64,000 bases of DNA, taken from Ferrimonas kyonanensis DSM 18153 (GTDB taxonomy: Bacteria; Pseudomonadota; Gammaproteobacteria; Enterobacterales; Shewanellaceae). The translations under genes were made by a program, and so were the position numbers. The notes beneath the pieces were generated by a model that was not told the DNA's origin, ran no database searches, and saw nothing but the letters and a program-made list of their open reading frames with translations. The stretch covers positions 124,001-188,000 of the forward strand of contig NZ_AUDJ01000001.1 in assembly GCF_000425405.1 (NCBI RefSeq), given 5' to 3'. Shown here one piece after another: positions 19,901 to 28,493 of this stretch. How positions within the stretch are numbered: the first letter of the stretch is position 1; each line of letters starts with the position of its first letter.

Positions 19901-20058
19901 GTGCGGTATCCCGGTTTAACATTGGTCTGGTGATCACCGTTGGTTTGTCGGTGGGCACCCTGTTTACCCTGTTTGTGGTACCGGTGATGTACGCGTTACT
20001 GGCCAAACGCATTGATGTCAGCGAAGAGGCGGCCCTGGTGCAGGAGACCCGCGCCTGA
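16987..20058 (+). CDS. RND (HAE1-type) multidrug efflux transporter
   Basis: This 1023-aa proton-driven pump has the standard RND plan: TM1 at residues 10-28, a large periplasmic loop, TM2-6 at about 330-500, a second large loop, and TM8-12 at the end. The TM4 proton-relay aspartates are in VVDDAIVVVEN. It shares its operon with the adaptor gene. It is an HAE1 drug-type pump rather than a heavy-metal HME pump, because TM4 has the DD pair. Substrates cannot be predicted. An isolated terminator follows. Confidence 0.93.
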   Translation: MKFTDVFIRRPVLAIVLNLLLLVFGARAYMDLQVRQYPDMEIGQVDVTTVYPGANAELVQGFVTQPIQEAISSAEGIDYVTASSSAGVSTISVFLNLGYDANTAMAEMLTKLNEVSGRLPESIDDPVLAKSTAGGGAIMYLAYFSDSMSGVEITDYLKRVVQPKLTEVEGVAEAQLYGEKEFSMRIWLDPVRMQANGVTSNDINSALSQNNFQSAAGEVRDSYTVTSVRASTSLQDEVSFGNITVKSDGNAVVRLRDVARVELAPKSDKVYGMYKGTPAIFVGITTTPDANSLDVAKGVHAVLPEIERNLPDGLSQVMNHDSTEFIQESIDEVLMTLVEAVVIVVLVVFLFLGSLRSVMIPIITVPLSLIGVGLFMMGLGFSINLLTLLALVMAISLVVDDAIVVVENVHRHIEEGLSPVRAAVVGAREIAMPVIAMTITLAAVYAPIGFMGGLTGSLFTEFAFTLAGAVLISGFIALTLSPMMSSKLLNKEDLHKPFPQYLDRLFAKVKDKYQAILVQVVGHYKAAIATGAVLLFAAIGVMFMMTQSELAPDEDQGYIFNIANGPDNGNVHYSAAYGRQFTDMVSQYPEYRMALVFAGYPSESGFMSVVALKPWSQRIRSQMEIQPQMQQDAKSIAGLEVFSINPPALPGVASGLPVNFVVTTTADHATLYEVMNKLKQEAEASGLFMVVNNTLKISKPQVHIQIDREKAGQLGISMQTIGSVLSTQLGDFRTNYFDIQGRSYEVIPQADAPFRSTADRISDLYVSSSTGESIPLSTVVKVSNEVIPNALTQFQQLNSATLEAMPMPGAATIADAHVFLKAKLQEIAPKGYAYDFGGQSRQFETEGSALYVTFALALLVIFLVLAAQFESWRDPVVVLVTVPLSIFGAMIPLFLGAATLNIYTQVGLITLVGLISKHGILIVEFANQLQREGRDKAQAVIESAALRLRPILMTTAAMVLGVMPLVLATGAGAVSRFNIGLVITVGLSVGTLFTLFVVPVMYALLAKRIDVSEEAALVQETRA

Positions 20059-20094
20059 CCTGACTGACAACGAACCTGACTTTGACGAGTCCAA

Positions 20095-20118
20095 GCCACC
20101 CTTCGGGGTGGCTTTTTT
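20095..20118 (+). terminator. Rho-independent terminator after the RND operon
   Basis: GCCACCC and GGGTGGC pair around TTCG and are followed by six T residues, 37 bp after the pump's stop codon. Confidence 0.9.
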
Positions 20119-20164
20119 GTGTACAAGTGTAAATATCTGAATTTACCCCTTGATCAAATCTAAA

Positions 20165-20179
20165 TAGTAATTATTATCA
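20165..20179. promoter_or_regulatory. Fur box upstream of TonB-dependent receptor 1
   Basis: TAGTAATTATTATCA matches the 7-1-7 Fur consensus TGATAATNATTATCA at 12 of 14 positions and lies about 46 bp before the start codon. The matching site of the paralogous receptor (23840-23854) is perfect, which supports this call. Confidence 0.75.
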
Positions 20180-20225
20180 TCCGCATTCAAATATATAAAT
20201 ATGTCACTCTTTAGGGGATTGGGAA

Positions 20226-22418
20226 ATGTTGTTTACTCCGACTCGTTTGGCCGTAGCCGTGGTGGCGGTGATCAGTGCTGGTGGTGCCGTTGCCGAAGAA
20301 ACCAAGGCGACGCTGTTTGATGACGTGGTGGTTTCCGCCAGCCGCACCGGTGCCCAGAAAGCCGAAAAGGTGCCGGCCGCCATGGCGGTGGTGGATGCCG
20401 AACAGATTGAAAACCAACAGATGACCACCATCTCCGACCTGGTGCGTTATGAACCGGGTGTCGATGTCTCCGGCAGCGGCCGCTTTGGCCTGCAGGATTT
20501 CACCATCCGCGGCATCGGTGGCAACCGGGTCAAGATCATGGTGGATGGGGTGGATCAGAGCAATGGCTACGATTCGGGCACCGAGTTCATGCGCGCCGGC
20601 CGCAACTTTGTCGATATGGATACCCTCAAGCAGGTGGAGATCACCAAGAGCCCGGCATCGACCCTGTACGGCAGTGACGCCATCGGCGGAGTGGTGGCCT
20701 TTACCACCAAGGATCCGGCCGACTACCTGGAGGCCGGTGATGACACCGCCCTGTCGCTGAAAGCCGGGTATACCGGTCGTGACCAGAGCTTTGCCGAAAC
20801 CGTGACCCTGGCCAACCGCAGCGGCGCCTGGGAATCCTTGCTGTTGTATACCCGCCGCGACGGTAAAGAGACCGAGACCCAGGGCAGTGTCGGTGGCATC
20901 GGCGACGATCGTACCGAGGCCGATCCCATGGACATCACCTCCAACAACGTGCTGGCGAAACTGATTTATGCCGGCAGTGAGGCCCACCGACTGGGCATGG
21001 TGGCAGAACATTACGACTCCAGTACCGAAGGGGAGCTGTTGTCCTTGAATGACGGCGAACCCGGAGCGCCAGGTGTCACCTACGCCAATCAGATGGCAGA
21101 CGACAGCACCACCCGTACCCGGATTGGCGTGTTCCACGACTGGGACGCCAACCTGGCCGCGTTTGACACCCTGAAATGGACCCTGGACTATCAGGACAGT
21201 GAATCGGATCAGGTAACCAGTAACTGGTATTCCTACTATCAGACCGACCGTCGCATGTCCCGGCAGTACCAGGAAACCAGCTGGCAGTTTTCGCTGGATC
21301 TGGCCAAGGATCTGAGCCTGGGCAGCAGCAATCACGTCATCAGTTACGGCCTGGACGTCAACCGTGAAGACCTGGAAAACCTCAACGTCACCAGCTATGC
21401 CAGTGACAAGCCGACCGACGTCAGTCGCTATGCGCCAAAGGCGGAGGCTACCACCTATGGCCTGTATTTGCAGGATGAGATCACCCTGGGTGCACTGACG
21501 CTGATTCCGGGCCTGCGTTACGACAACACCGAAATGAAACCCAACATCGATGAGTACTATCACGGTGGGGATGAATTCAAAGACCACAACAGCGATAAGC
21601 TGACCTGGCGACTGGGTACCCTGTACCAGTTGACCGACAACCTGACCGGGTTCTTTAACTACGCTCAGGGCTTCCGTTCCCCGGACCTGAAAGAGATGTA
21701 CTACGCCGAGGACAGTGGCCGCGGTTACGCCTTGCTGGCGAATCCGGACCTGGAAGCGGAAGAGAGTGACGCCTTTGAACTGGGCCTGCGCGGCACCTCG
21801 GATTACGGCTCGGCCGAGTTGGTGCTGTTCTACAACCAGTACGACAATTTCATTCAACAGACTGCGGACTACAGCAACCCGGCTTACCCTTATGGCCAAC
21901 TGCAGTACAACAACGTCGATGAAGCCACCATCAAAGGGGCGGAGTTTAAGTCTCAACTGTGGCTGGACAGCCTGCTGGGGGCACCGGAGGGGCTAAGCCT
22001 GAATCTGTCGGTGGCGTACGCCGAAGGTACCAACGACACCCAGGATCAACCGCTGAACGAGGTGGCGCCGCTGAATGGGGTGATTGGTCTCTCCTTCGAT
22101 CAGGCCGATGGCATCTGGGGCGGGACCCTGAACTGGACTCTGGTCCAGGGTAAGGATGAGTCTGACATCGCCGAGGCCACCGACGGATTTGGCCAGCCGA
22201 CCGAGTCTTACGCCACGGCCGGCTACGGTGTGGTAGACGTGACTGGTTACTACAATGTCAGCGAAGCCTTCGTGATTCGTGGTGGGGTATTTAACCTGTT
22301 GGACAAGAAGTACATTCAGTGGAGTGATGTGGGTGGCATGGAGGCGGGTCGAACCTATATGGATCGTTTCTCCCAGCCTGGCCTCAATGTCGGCATCAGC
22401 GCCACGTACACGTTCTGA
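20226..22418 (+). CDS. TonB-dependent outer-membrane receptor 1 (haem/haemoglobin-transferrin family)
   Basis: This 730-aa receptor would import an iron-containing ligand across the outer membrane with TonB energy. A signal peptide ends near Ala23 (GGAVA). The TonB box DDVVVSA starts at residue 32, followed by a plug with LVRYEPGVDVSGSGRFG and TLYGSDAIGG, then a 22-strand barrel ending in TYTF. The FRSPDLKEMYY and NPDL blocks match the FRAP/NPNL signature of haem receptors, but the His usually found between them is absent. A Fur box lies upstream. A close paralogue of identical length starts 1.5 kb downstream. Ligand assignment is tentative. Confidence 0.85.
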   Translation: MLFTPTRLAVAVVAVISAGGAVAEETKATLFDDVVVSASRTGAQKAEKVPAAMAVVDAEQIENQQMTTISDLVRYEPGVDVSGSGRFGLQDFTIRGIGGNRVKIMVDGVDQSNGYDSGTEFMRAGRNFVDMDTLKQVEITKSPASTLYGSDAIGGVVAFTTKDPADYLEAGDDTALSLKAGYTGRDQSFAETVTLANRSGAWESLLLYTRRDGKETETQGSVGGIGDDRTEADPMDITSNNVLAKLIYAGSEAHRLGMVAEHYDSSTEGELLSLNDGEPGAPGVTYANQMADDSTTRTRIGVFHDWDANLAAFDTLKWTLDYQDSESDQVTSNWYSYYQTDRRMSRQYQETSWQFSLDLAKDLSLGSSNHVISYGLDVNREDLENLNVTSYASDKPTDVSRYAPKAEATTYGLYLQDEITLGALTLIPGLRYDNTEMKPNIDEYYHGGDEFKDHNSDKLTWRLGTLYQLTDNLTGFFNYAQGFRSPDLKEMYYAEDSGRGYALLANPDLEAEESDAFELGLRGTSDYGSAELVLFYNQYDNFIQQTADYSNPAYPYGQLQYNNVDEATIKGAEFKSQLWLDSLLGAPEGLSLNLSVAYAEGTNDTQDQPLNEVAPLNGVIGLSFDQADGIWGGTLNWTLVQGKDESDIAEATDGFGQPTESYATAGYGVVDVTGYYNVSEAFVIRGGVFNLLDKKYIQWSDVGGMEAGRTYMDRFSQPGLNVGISATYTF

Positions 22419-22449
22419 TCCGGTTTGCATCATCGCTGATCAGATCCAA

Positions 22450-22474
22450 GGCTGCCTTCGGGCAGCCTTTTTTT
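22450..22474 (+). terminator. Rho-independent terminator after receptor 1
   Basis: GGCTGCC/GGCAGCC stem around TTCG with seven T residues. It separates receptor 1 from the aminotransferase gene, so the two need not share a transcript. Confidence 0.9.
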
Positions 22475-22577
22475 GCGTTTAAAACGCTCAATTGCCGTGG
22501 CTGTATACCTTGGAAAAATAAAGCGTGCTAACGTGGGACTTTCGAATTCTTTAAGGGCAACAAGCAGGAAGGTCGCC

Positions 22578-23696
22578 ATGTCGTTTAAGCCGTTTAACCC
22601 GCCGTCACGTACTTTGATGGGCCCGGGCCCGTCCGATGTTCATCCTCAGGTGCTGCAGGCCCTGGCCAAACCCACTGTGGGTCACCTGGATCCGACCTTC
22701 ATCGCGATGATGGACGAGGTCAAGGCCCTGCTGCAGTACGCGTTCCAGACCGACAACCCCTTTACCATCGCCGTGTCTGCCCCGGGCAGCGCCGGCATGG
22801 AGACCTGCTTCGTCAACCTGATGGAGCCCGGTGAGAAAGTGATCGTATGTCGCAACGGCGTGTTTGGCGAACGGATGCGTCAGAATGTGGAGCGACTGGG
22901 CGGGGAAGCGATCGTGGTCGACGATGCCTGGGGCACGCCGGTCAGCGTCGATAAGGTGGCGGCGGCTCTGCAGCAACATCCGGATGCCAAGTTCCTGGCG
23001 TTCGTGCATGCGGAAACCTCAACTGGGGCTCTGTCGGATGCCAAAGCCTTGTGTGCCCTGGCGCAGCAGCATGAGTGTTTGTCCATCGTCGATGCGGTGA
23101 CCTCGCTGGGGGGCGTCGAACTCAGGGTCGACGACTGGGGCATCGATGCCATCTATTCCGGTAGCCAGAAATGCCTGTCCTGTGTGCCGGGGATCTCGCC
23201 GGTGTCGTTTTCTCCCAAGGCGGTGGCCAAACTGGAAGCCCGGCAGACGCCGGTGCCCAGTTGGTTCCTGGATCAGACATTGGTAATGGGCTACTGGAGT
23301 GGCACCGGCAAGCGCAGTTACCACCACACCGCCCCGGTCAACAGCCTGTACGCCCTGCACGAATCCCTGCGCCTGCTCCATGAAGAGGGGTTGGAAAATG
23401 CCTGGGCCCGTCATGATCGCATGCATCAGAAACTGAAAGCTGGCCTGGAGAAACTGGGATTGCGCTTTGTGGTGGAGCAAGCCCATCGTCTGCCTCAACT
23501 GAATGCGGTCTACCTGCCGCAAGGGGTCGATGATGCCGAGGTTCGCGGCCAGTTGTTGAACCGCTTCAACCTGGAGATCGGTGCCGGCCTGGGGGATCTG
23601 GCTGGTAAGGCCTGGCGCATCGGCCTGATGGGCTATGCCGCCAGAGAGGAAAACGTCACCCTGTGCCTGGGGGCCCTGGAAGAGGTGCTGAGCTAA
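22578..23696 (+). CDS. Class V aminotransferase, alanine/serine-glyoxylate type
   Basis: This is a 372-aa PLP-dependent enzyme of the alanine-glyoxylate/serine-glyoxylate aminotransferase family. The family's N-terminal signature MGPGPSDVHP is present, as are AETSTG for PLP contact and the PLP lysine Lys198 in YSGSQKCLSCVPG. The frame is open to 22473, but the ATG at 22578 follows CAGGAAGG and gives the family length. It has its own upstream and downstream terminators and no visible Fur box, although it lies between two receptor genes. The exact amino donor cannot be told. Confidence 0.85.
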   Translation: MSFKPFNPPSRTLMGPGPSDVHPQVLQALAKPTVGHLDPTFIAMMDEVKALLQYAFQTDNPFTIAVSAPGSAGMETCFVNLMEPGEKVIVCRNGVFGERMRQNVERLGGEAIVVDDAWGTPVSVDKVAAALQQHPDAKFLAFVHAETSTGALSDAKALCALAQQHECLSIVDAVTSLGGVELRVDDWGIDAIYSGSQKCLSCVPGISPVSFSPKAVAKLEARQTPVPSWFLDQTLVMGYWSGTGKRSYHHTAPVNSLYALHESLRLLHEEGLENAWARHDRMHQKLKAGLEKLGLRFVVEQAHRLPQLNAVYLPQGVDDAEVRGQLLNRFNLEIGAGLGDLAGKAWRIGLMGYAAREENVTLCLGALEEVLS

Positions 23697-23719
23697 GCCT
23701 CCCTGCAGTGGCTGCCATC

Positions 23720-23746
23720 AGGGACCCGTATTGGGTCCCTTTTTTA
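23720..23746 (+). terminator. Rho-independent terminator after the aminotransferase
   Basis: AGGGACCC and GGGTCCCT pair around GTATT and are followed by a T-run. Confidence 0.92.
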
Positions 23747-23839
23747 TTGGCGGAGCGTCGAGCTCAAGTCAGCCAGTGTTTTTTGTCATAGGCGTATGCA
23801 GATCTCACTTTGCAATCTCCCCGCTTGATTAACATGAAA

Positions 23840-23854
23840 TGATAATTATTATCA
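23840..23854. promoter_or_regulatory. Perfect Fur box upstream of receptor 2
   Basis: TGATAATTATTATCA is an exact 7-1-7 Fur palindrome, 43 bp before the receptor start codon. A second weaker match (ATTCTCATCATGA) continues to the right, as in multi-dimer Fur sites. Confidence 0.92.
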
Positions 23855-23897
23855 TTCTCATCATGACGATGTGTTCATCACTTTTTGGGGTTCTGAT

Positions 23898-26090
23898 ATG
23901 ACTTTCGCGCCGACACGCACCGCCGTGGCCATTGTGGCCGCACTCTGTTCAACACAGGCTCTGGCCGAGGATGCCAAAGCAACCCTGTTTGATGATGTGG
24001 TGGTCTCCGCCAGTCGCACCTCGGCGCAAAAGGCGGCGGACGTGCCAGCGGCGATGGCAGTCGTGGATGCGGAGCAGATTGAAAATCAACAGGTTACGGA
24101 TATTTCGCAGTTGGTTCGCTATGAGCCAGGTGTGGATGTTTCCGGCAGTGGTCGCTTTGGGTTGCAGGATTTTACCATCCGCGGTATTGGCGGCAATCGA
24201 GTCAAAATCATGGTCGATGGGGTGGATCAGATTAACGGCTACGATTCGGGTACCGAGTTTATGCGTTCCAGCCGTAACTTTGTCGACATGGACACCCTCA
24301 AACAGGTGGAGATCACCAAGAGCCCGGCATCGACCCTGTACGGCAGTGACGCCATTGGTGGAGTGGTGGCCTTTACCACCAAGGATCCGGCCGATTACCT
24401 TGAGGCCGGTGATGACACGGCCTTAGCGTTAAAAGCGGGCTACAGTGGCCAGGATCAAACGTTTTCTGAGAGCCTGACTCTGGCCAACCGCACCGGAAAC
24501 TGGGAATCGATGCTGCTGTACACCCGCCGGGACGGCGAAGAGACCGAAACTCAGGGCAGTGTCGGTGGCATCGGCGACGATCGCACCAAGGCTGATCCCA
24601 TGGACGTAGCGGTCAACAACATTCTGGCAAAGCTGATTTTCGACGGTCAGGGCGCTCATCGTGTGGGTACCACCCTGGAGTGGCATGATGCCAGCACAGA
24701 GGGCGAGTTGCTGTCACACAACGATGGCATGCCTGGTGCGCCTGGGGTGACCTATGCCAATCAGACCGCTGACGACAGTACCAAGCGGGTTCGAATCGGC
24801 GCGTTTCATCACTGGCAGGCCAACTTGTCGTTGTTCGATACGCTGAAGTGGTCTGTGGATTATCAGGACAGTGAGTCGGATCAGATCACCAGTAACTGGT
24901 ATTCCGGCGTGAGTACCGACCGCCGCATGTCTCGTCAGTATCAGGAAACCAGCTGGCAGTTGTCTCTGGACATGGCCAAGCGAGTGACTCTGGGCAGCAG
25001 TGACCACAGCATCAGCTACGGCGCCGATTTCAATCGGGAGGACTTGGAGAATCTCAATATCACCAGTTATGCCGACGGACGGGATACCGACATCAGCCGC
25101 TTTGCCCCCAAGGCGCAGGCCACCAGTTACGGGCTGTATCTGCAGGATGAGATCCGTCTCGGCGCGCTGACGGTGATTCCCGGCCTGCGTTACGACAATA
25201 CTGAGATGAAGCCAGAGATCGACCAGTACTATCCTGGTGGTGAAGATTTTGATGACCACAACAGCGATAAGCTGACCTGGCGCCTGGGAACTCTGTATCA
25301 GATCAGTGAGGGTTTGAGTGGTTTCTTCAATTACGCTCAGGGCTTCCGTTCTCCGGATCTGAAAGAGATGTATTACGCCTACTCTCGACAGGGGATTTAC
25401 GCCATCCTGGCCAATCCGGATCTGGAACCAGAAGAGAGTGATGCCTTTGAGTTGGGGCTGCGGGGTGCCAGTGACTATGGCTCGGCGGAGTTGGTGCTGT
25501 TTTACAACCAGTACGATAATTTTATCGACTCCACGACCGACTACTCCAATCCAGATTTTCCTTACGGGCAGTCCCAGTACAACAACGTAACCGAAGCCAC
25601 CATCAAGGGCGTTGAATTCAAGTCGCAATGGTGGCTGGACAGCCTACTGGGAGCGCCAGAAGGACTGAGCCTGAATTTGGCTGTGGCGTACGCCGAGGGT
25701 TCCGATGACAGCAAAGATCAGCCACTTAACTCCGTTGCACCGCTGAACGGTGTGCTGGGTCTGTCGTTTGACGATGCCGATGGAGTTTGGGGGGGCGTGT
25801 TGAACTGGACTCTGGTGCAAGGCAAAGACGAGTCAGACATTGCCGTTGCCACAGACTTCATGGGTCGGCCCATCGATTCGTATGCGACCGCTGGCTATGG
25901 GGTCGTGGACGTAACCGGTTACTACAACGTCAGTGATCAACTGGTGGTGCGCGGAGGCATCTTTAATCTGCTGGATAAGCAGTTTATTCGCTGGAACGAT
26001 GTGGCTGGCATGGAAGCGGGCCGCACCAATATGGATCGCTACACTCAGCCTGGCATCAACCTGGGCATCAGTGCGACCTATACGTTCTGA
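23898..26090 (+). CDS. TonB-dependent outer-membrane receptor 2 (haem/haemoglobin-transferrin family), paralogue of receptor 1
   Basis: Exactly like receptor 1 this protein has 730 aa, a signal peptide (ending QALA), TonB box DDVVVSA, plug, and barrel ending TYTF. The FRSPDLKEMYY and NPDL blocks are present, again with no His between them. Most differences lie in surface-loop segments, for example around YPGGEDFDD and YSRQGIYAIL. The frame is open from 23871, but the ATG at 23898 aligns with the start of receptor 1 and follows TTTTGGGG. Fur control is strongly indicated by the perfect box. The pair may take up related but distinct ligands. Confidence 0.87.
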   Translation: MTFAPTRTAVAIVAALCSTQALAEDAKATLFDDVVVSASRTSAQKAADVPAAMAVVDAEQIENQQVTDISQLVRYEPGVDVSGSGRFGLQDFTIRGIGGNRVKIMVDGVDQINGYDSGTEFMRSSRNFVDMDTLKQVEITKSPASTLYGSDAIGGVVAFTTKDPADYLEAGDDTALALKAGYSGQDQTFSESLTLANRTGNWESMLLYTRRDGEETETQGSVGGIGDDRTKADPMDVAVNNILAKLIFDGQGAHRVGTTLEWHDASTEGELLSHNDGMPGAPGVTYANQTADDSTKRVRIGAFHHWQANLSLFDTLKWSVDYQDSESDQITSNWYSGVSTDRRMSRQYQETSWQLSLDMAKRVTLGSSDHSISYGADFNREDLENLNITSYADGRDTDISRFAPKAQATSYGLYLQDEIRLGALTVIPGLRYDNTEMKPEIDQYYPGGEDFDDHNSDKLTWRLGTLYQISEGLSGFFNYAQGFRSPDLKEMYYAYSRQGIYAILANPDLEPEESDAFELGLRGASDYGSAELVLFYNQYDNFIDSTTDYSNPDFPYGQSQYNNVTEATIKGVEFKSQWWLDSLLGAPEGLSLNLAVAYAEGSDDSKDQPLNSVAPLNGVLGLSFDDADGVWGGVLNWTLVQGKDESDIAVATDFMGRPIDSYATAGYGVVDVTGYYNVSDQLVVRGGIFNLLDKQFIRWNDVAGMEAGRTNMDRYTQPGINLGISATYTF

Positions 26091-26138
26091 GGCGGGAGGC
26101 CAGTGAAACTGGTGCCGGGCGAATTGCCCGGCGACAAC

Positions 26139-26163
26139 AAAGGACTCTTCGGAGTCCTTTTTA
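26139..26163 (+). terminator. Rho-independent terminator after receptor 2
   Basis: AAAGGACTC and GAGTCCTTT pair around TTCG, ending in Ts. A GCCGGGC/GCCCGGC hairpin at 26113-26132 precedes it. It ends just before the convergent PldB-like gene and probably serves both directions. Confidence 0.85.
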
Positions 26164-26166
26164 GTG

Positions 26167-27132
26167 TTAGTGGCGGCCCAACCATTGGGTGATGGCGTCT
26201 ACGACCTGGTCGCGGATGGCAGGAATCTCCACCAGCAGTTCGTGGCGGGCGCCGGCCAGAGGCATCAGCGTCATCGATTGGCCGCGAGCCACCACCCGCT
26301 CCATGACGTCGTTGTCGACGATGGCATCCTCCCGAGCCTGCATCACCAGGGTGGGGGTGGTCAGCCGGTGTGCCTGCTCCTGAATCTGGTCCATGGCGGT
26401 AAAGGACTCCACCATCCACTGGTTGGAGGGCGAGCCCAGTTGCAGTTGTGGCACCTGCTGGTACAGAGACTGAAATGCCTGGTAGCGCTCGGCATCCTGG
26501 GTCAGATCGTTGTCCTCGAACGGCACTGGCTGGTAGTCGGTGCCACCGGGGATGTAGGCTGGCTGCCCCTGCCAGCGGTTCCAGCGAGCCAGCATCGATA
26601 ACACCGGCTCCAAGGCCCAGCGAGGGGCGGGCAGGCGGATGCCGTACATTGGGGCGGAGAACACCGCCGCATCGAACACCTCGGGATGACGAAGTAGATA
26701 CAGGGTACCGATGGCACCGCCCATGGAGTGGCCCACCAGGTACAGCTTGTCTGGTTTGGTTGGCTGCACCACTTCGGTGAGGAAGGTGTGCATATCCTCG
26801 ACGTAGTCGTTGAAGCGTTGCACATGCCCCAGGAATCGGTTGTCGCTGAGGCGATCCGACAACCCCTGGCCGCGATGGTCCCAGATAAACACCTCAAAGC
26901 CGGCTTGGTGAAGTTCCTCAGCCAGTCCGTCGTACTTGAGATAGCCTTCAGAGCGTCCACTGGCAACCACGATGGCGCCGCGCGCGGCTTTCCTTGGCAG
27001 GTGGGCATAGCGCAGAGTCAGGCCGTCGATGCCGGTGAACTCTCCATGATCTGCCTGTTGCCACAGAGAGGGCATGGCGATGGCCGCGTGAGTCATAACA
27101 AGTCCAATAACAAACAAAAACGGGCGTAGCAT
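26167..27132 (-). CDS. Alpha/beta hydrolase, PldB-like lysophospholipase, with predicted signal peptide
   Basis: This is a 321-aa serine hydrolase of the lysophospholipase/monoglyceride lipase type. The nucleophile is Ser136 in GHSMGG; Asp in AREDAIVDN (about 266) and His in GARHELLVE (about 297) complete the triad. WDHRGQGLSDR is the typical PldB-family strand-turn. The first 19 residues are hydrophobic and end in AIA, which looks like a signal peptide, so the enzyme may act in the periplasm on lysophospholipids. E. coli PldB lacks such a peptide, so orthology is uncertain. It is followed upstream by the DUF1244 gene, 14 bp away. Confidence 0.75.
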   Translation of the reverse strand: MLRPFLFVIGLVMTHAAIAMPSLWQQADHGEFTGIDGLTLRYAHLPRKAARGAIVVASGRSEGYLKYDGLAEELHQAGFEVFIWDHRGQGLSDRLSDNRFLGHVQRFNDYVEDMHTFLTEVVQPTKPDKLYLVGHSMGGAIGTLYLLRHPEVFDAAVFSAPMYGIRLPAPRWALEPVLSMLARWNRWQGQPAYIPGGTDYQPVPFEDNDLTQDAERYQAFQSLYQQVPQLQLGSPSNQWMVESFTAMDQIQEQAHRLTTPTLVMQAREDAIVDNDVMERVVARGQSMTLMPLAGARHELLVEIPAIRDQVVDAITQWLGRH

Positions 27133-27146
27133 AGTGGAGGCACGGG

Positions 27147-27452
27147 CTACTGGGAAGCTTTGGCTTGCTGGCGGGCTTCAAACGCGGCCAGCTGCTCCGG
27201 AGTGGCTTTTTGCTGGTATTTGGTTTTCCAGCTGTCATAGGATTCGCCATAGACAATTTCTCTGGCCTGATCGTAGTCCACCTCTTCGCCACGGGTGGCG
27301 GCCTCGGCCATGTACCACTTGGCCAGGCAGTTGCGACAGAAGTCCGCCAGAATCATCAGGTCGATGTTCTGCACCTCTTTGTGGTTGTCCAGGTGGCTGA
27401 GCAGGCGACGGAAGGTGGCGGCTTCGATCTCGGTTTGGGTGTGTTTGTCCAT
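27147..27452 (-). CDS. DUF1244-family small protein
   Basis: This 101-aa soluble protein has the conserved core RLLSHLDNHKEVQNIDLMILADFCRNCLAKWY, split here only for description, and is typical of the DUF1244 family found across proteobacteria. Its function is unknown. The frame is open to 27524, but the ATG at 27452 has an AGGAG site 9 nt upstream and matches the family start. It lies 14 bp upstream of the PldB-like gene and probably shares its transcript. Confidence 0.8.
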   Translation of the reverse strand: MDKHTQTEIEAATFRRLLSHLDNHKEVQNIDLMILADFCRNCLAKWYMAEAATRGEEVDYDQAREIVYGESYDSWKTKYQQKATPEQLAAFEARQQAKASQ

Positions 27453-27642
27453 GGGAGCATCTCCTTGTGATGGTGCTGGTGTGGGCCAGTGTTGCGGTTT
27501 CTGCCCCTGTCCGTCAAGGTTCAAGCGTCAGTTCAGACCTGTGCTGGTGCCGGGGTGGAGTCGCAGTAGTATCCAAGCTAAGTTGTTGTTAGTCTGAATC
27601 AAACGAGTGTTTAAACCAAGAGTTAATACGGGAGATTGAAGG

Positions 27643-28449
27643 GTGCAGTTTGAACAGTTTGGCCAGGGGCCGACCCGACTGGTGTTTTGTCATGCCAACG
27701 GGTTTCCGCCGGCCACCTATCGGCGCCTGTTTGCCGCCCTCGGTGGCGGCGTCGAGGCGGCGCTGTTGGCGCCGCTGACCATGCCGGTGACCGAGGCCAA
27801 GCAGCGCGCCTGGTGGCTGATGGCCGAGGACCTGGCCGGGTGGCTGTCCCGTCAGCCCGAACCCGTGGTCCTGGCCGGTCACTCCATGGGGGCGGTGGTG
27901 GCCTGCCTGGCATCGATGCAGTGCCCGAATAAGGTGGCGGGGCTGGTGATGCTGGACCCGGTATTCCTGCCGACCCGCTGGGTGGCGCCGATGCGACTGA
28001 TGCCGAAGCGGTTCAAACTCAAGCAGCCGATGGTGGCACGCACCTTGAAGCGGCCCTATCGATTTGAGGATCATGCCGGCGCGTTCGAGTTTCATCGTGG
28101 CAAGCGGGCGTTCGCCGGCATGGATGATCAGGCGTTGGAAGACTACATTCACGCCGCTTTCGTTGCCGATGAGCAGGGCGTGTGTCTGCGTTACTCGCGA
28201 GAGTGGGAAGCGCACATCTACCAGACGGCGCCGTGGATCTGGCCGCGTCTGAGTCGACTCAAAGTGCCCACTCTGGCGATTCGGGGCGGCCACAGCGATA
28301 CCGTTACCCCAGCCAGCTGGGCCAGGATGCGGCGGTTGATGCCAGACGCGACCTTAGTGCAATTGCCGGATTGTGGTCATCTGCTGCCGATGGAGCGTCC
28401 CGATGAAGTGGCCGCTACCATCAATGCCTGGCTCGAGCGCCGGCACTGA
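27643..28449 (+). CDS. Alpha/beta fold hydrolase
   Basis: This 268-aa hydrolase starts at GTG after GGGAG. The oxyanion/HG motif is FCHANGFP, the nucleophile is Ser81 in AGHSMGAV, the acid is Asp in GGHSDTVTP (about 217), and the base is His in CGHLLPMERP. The substrate cannot be inferred. It is convergent with the DUF885 gene, with only 44 bp between them. Confidence 0.8.
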   Translation: MQFEQFGQGPTRLVFCHANGFPPATYRRLFAALGGGVEAALLAPLTMPVTEAKQRAWWLMAEDLAGWLSRQPEPVVLAGHSMGAVVACLASMQCPNKVAGLVMLDPVFLPTRWVAPMRLMPKRFKLKQPMVARTLKRPYRFEDHAGAFEFHRGKRAFAGMDDQALEDYIHAAFVADEQGVCLRYSREWEAHIYQTAPWIWPRLSRLKVPTLAIRGGHSDTVTPASWARMRRLMPDATLVQLPDCGHLLPMERPDEVAATINAWLERRH

Positions 28450-28493
28450 GGTATCGGCCTGTGGCTTATGCCGCCCTCGGGCACCAGCCGGGC

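Noticed and set aside
20226-26090. Receptor-aminotransferase-receptor region as a composite mobile element
   Set aside because: The repeated receptors are direct paralogues with separate promoters and terminators; no transposase, terminal inverted repeats or target duplication is visible.
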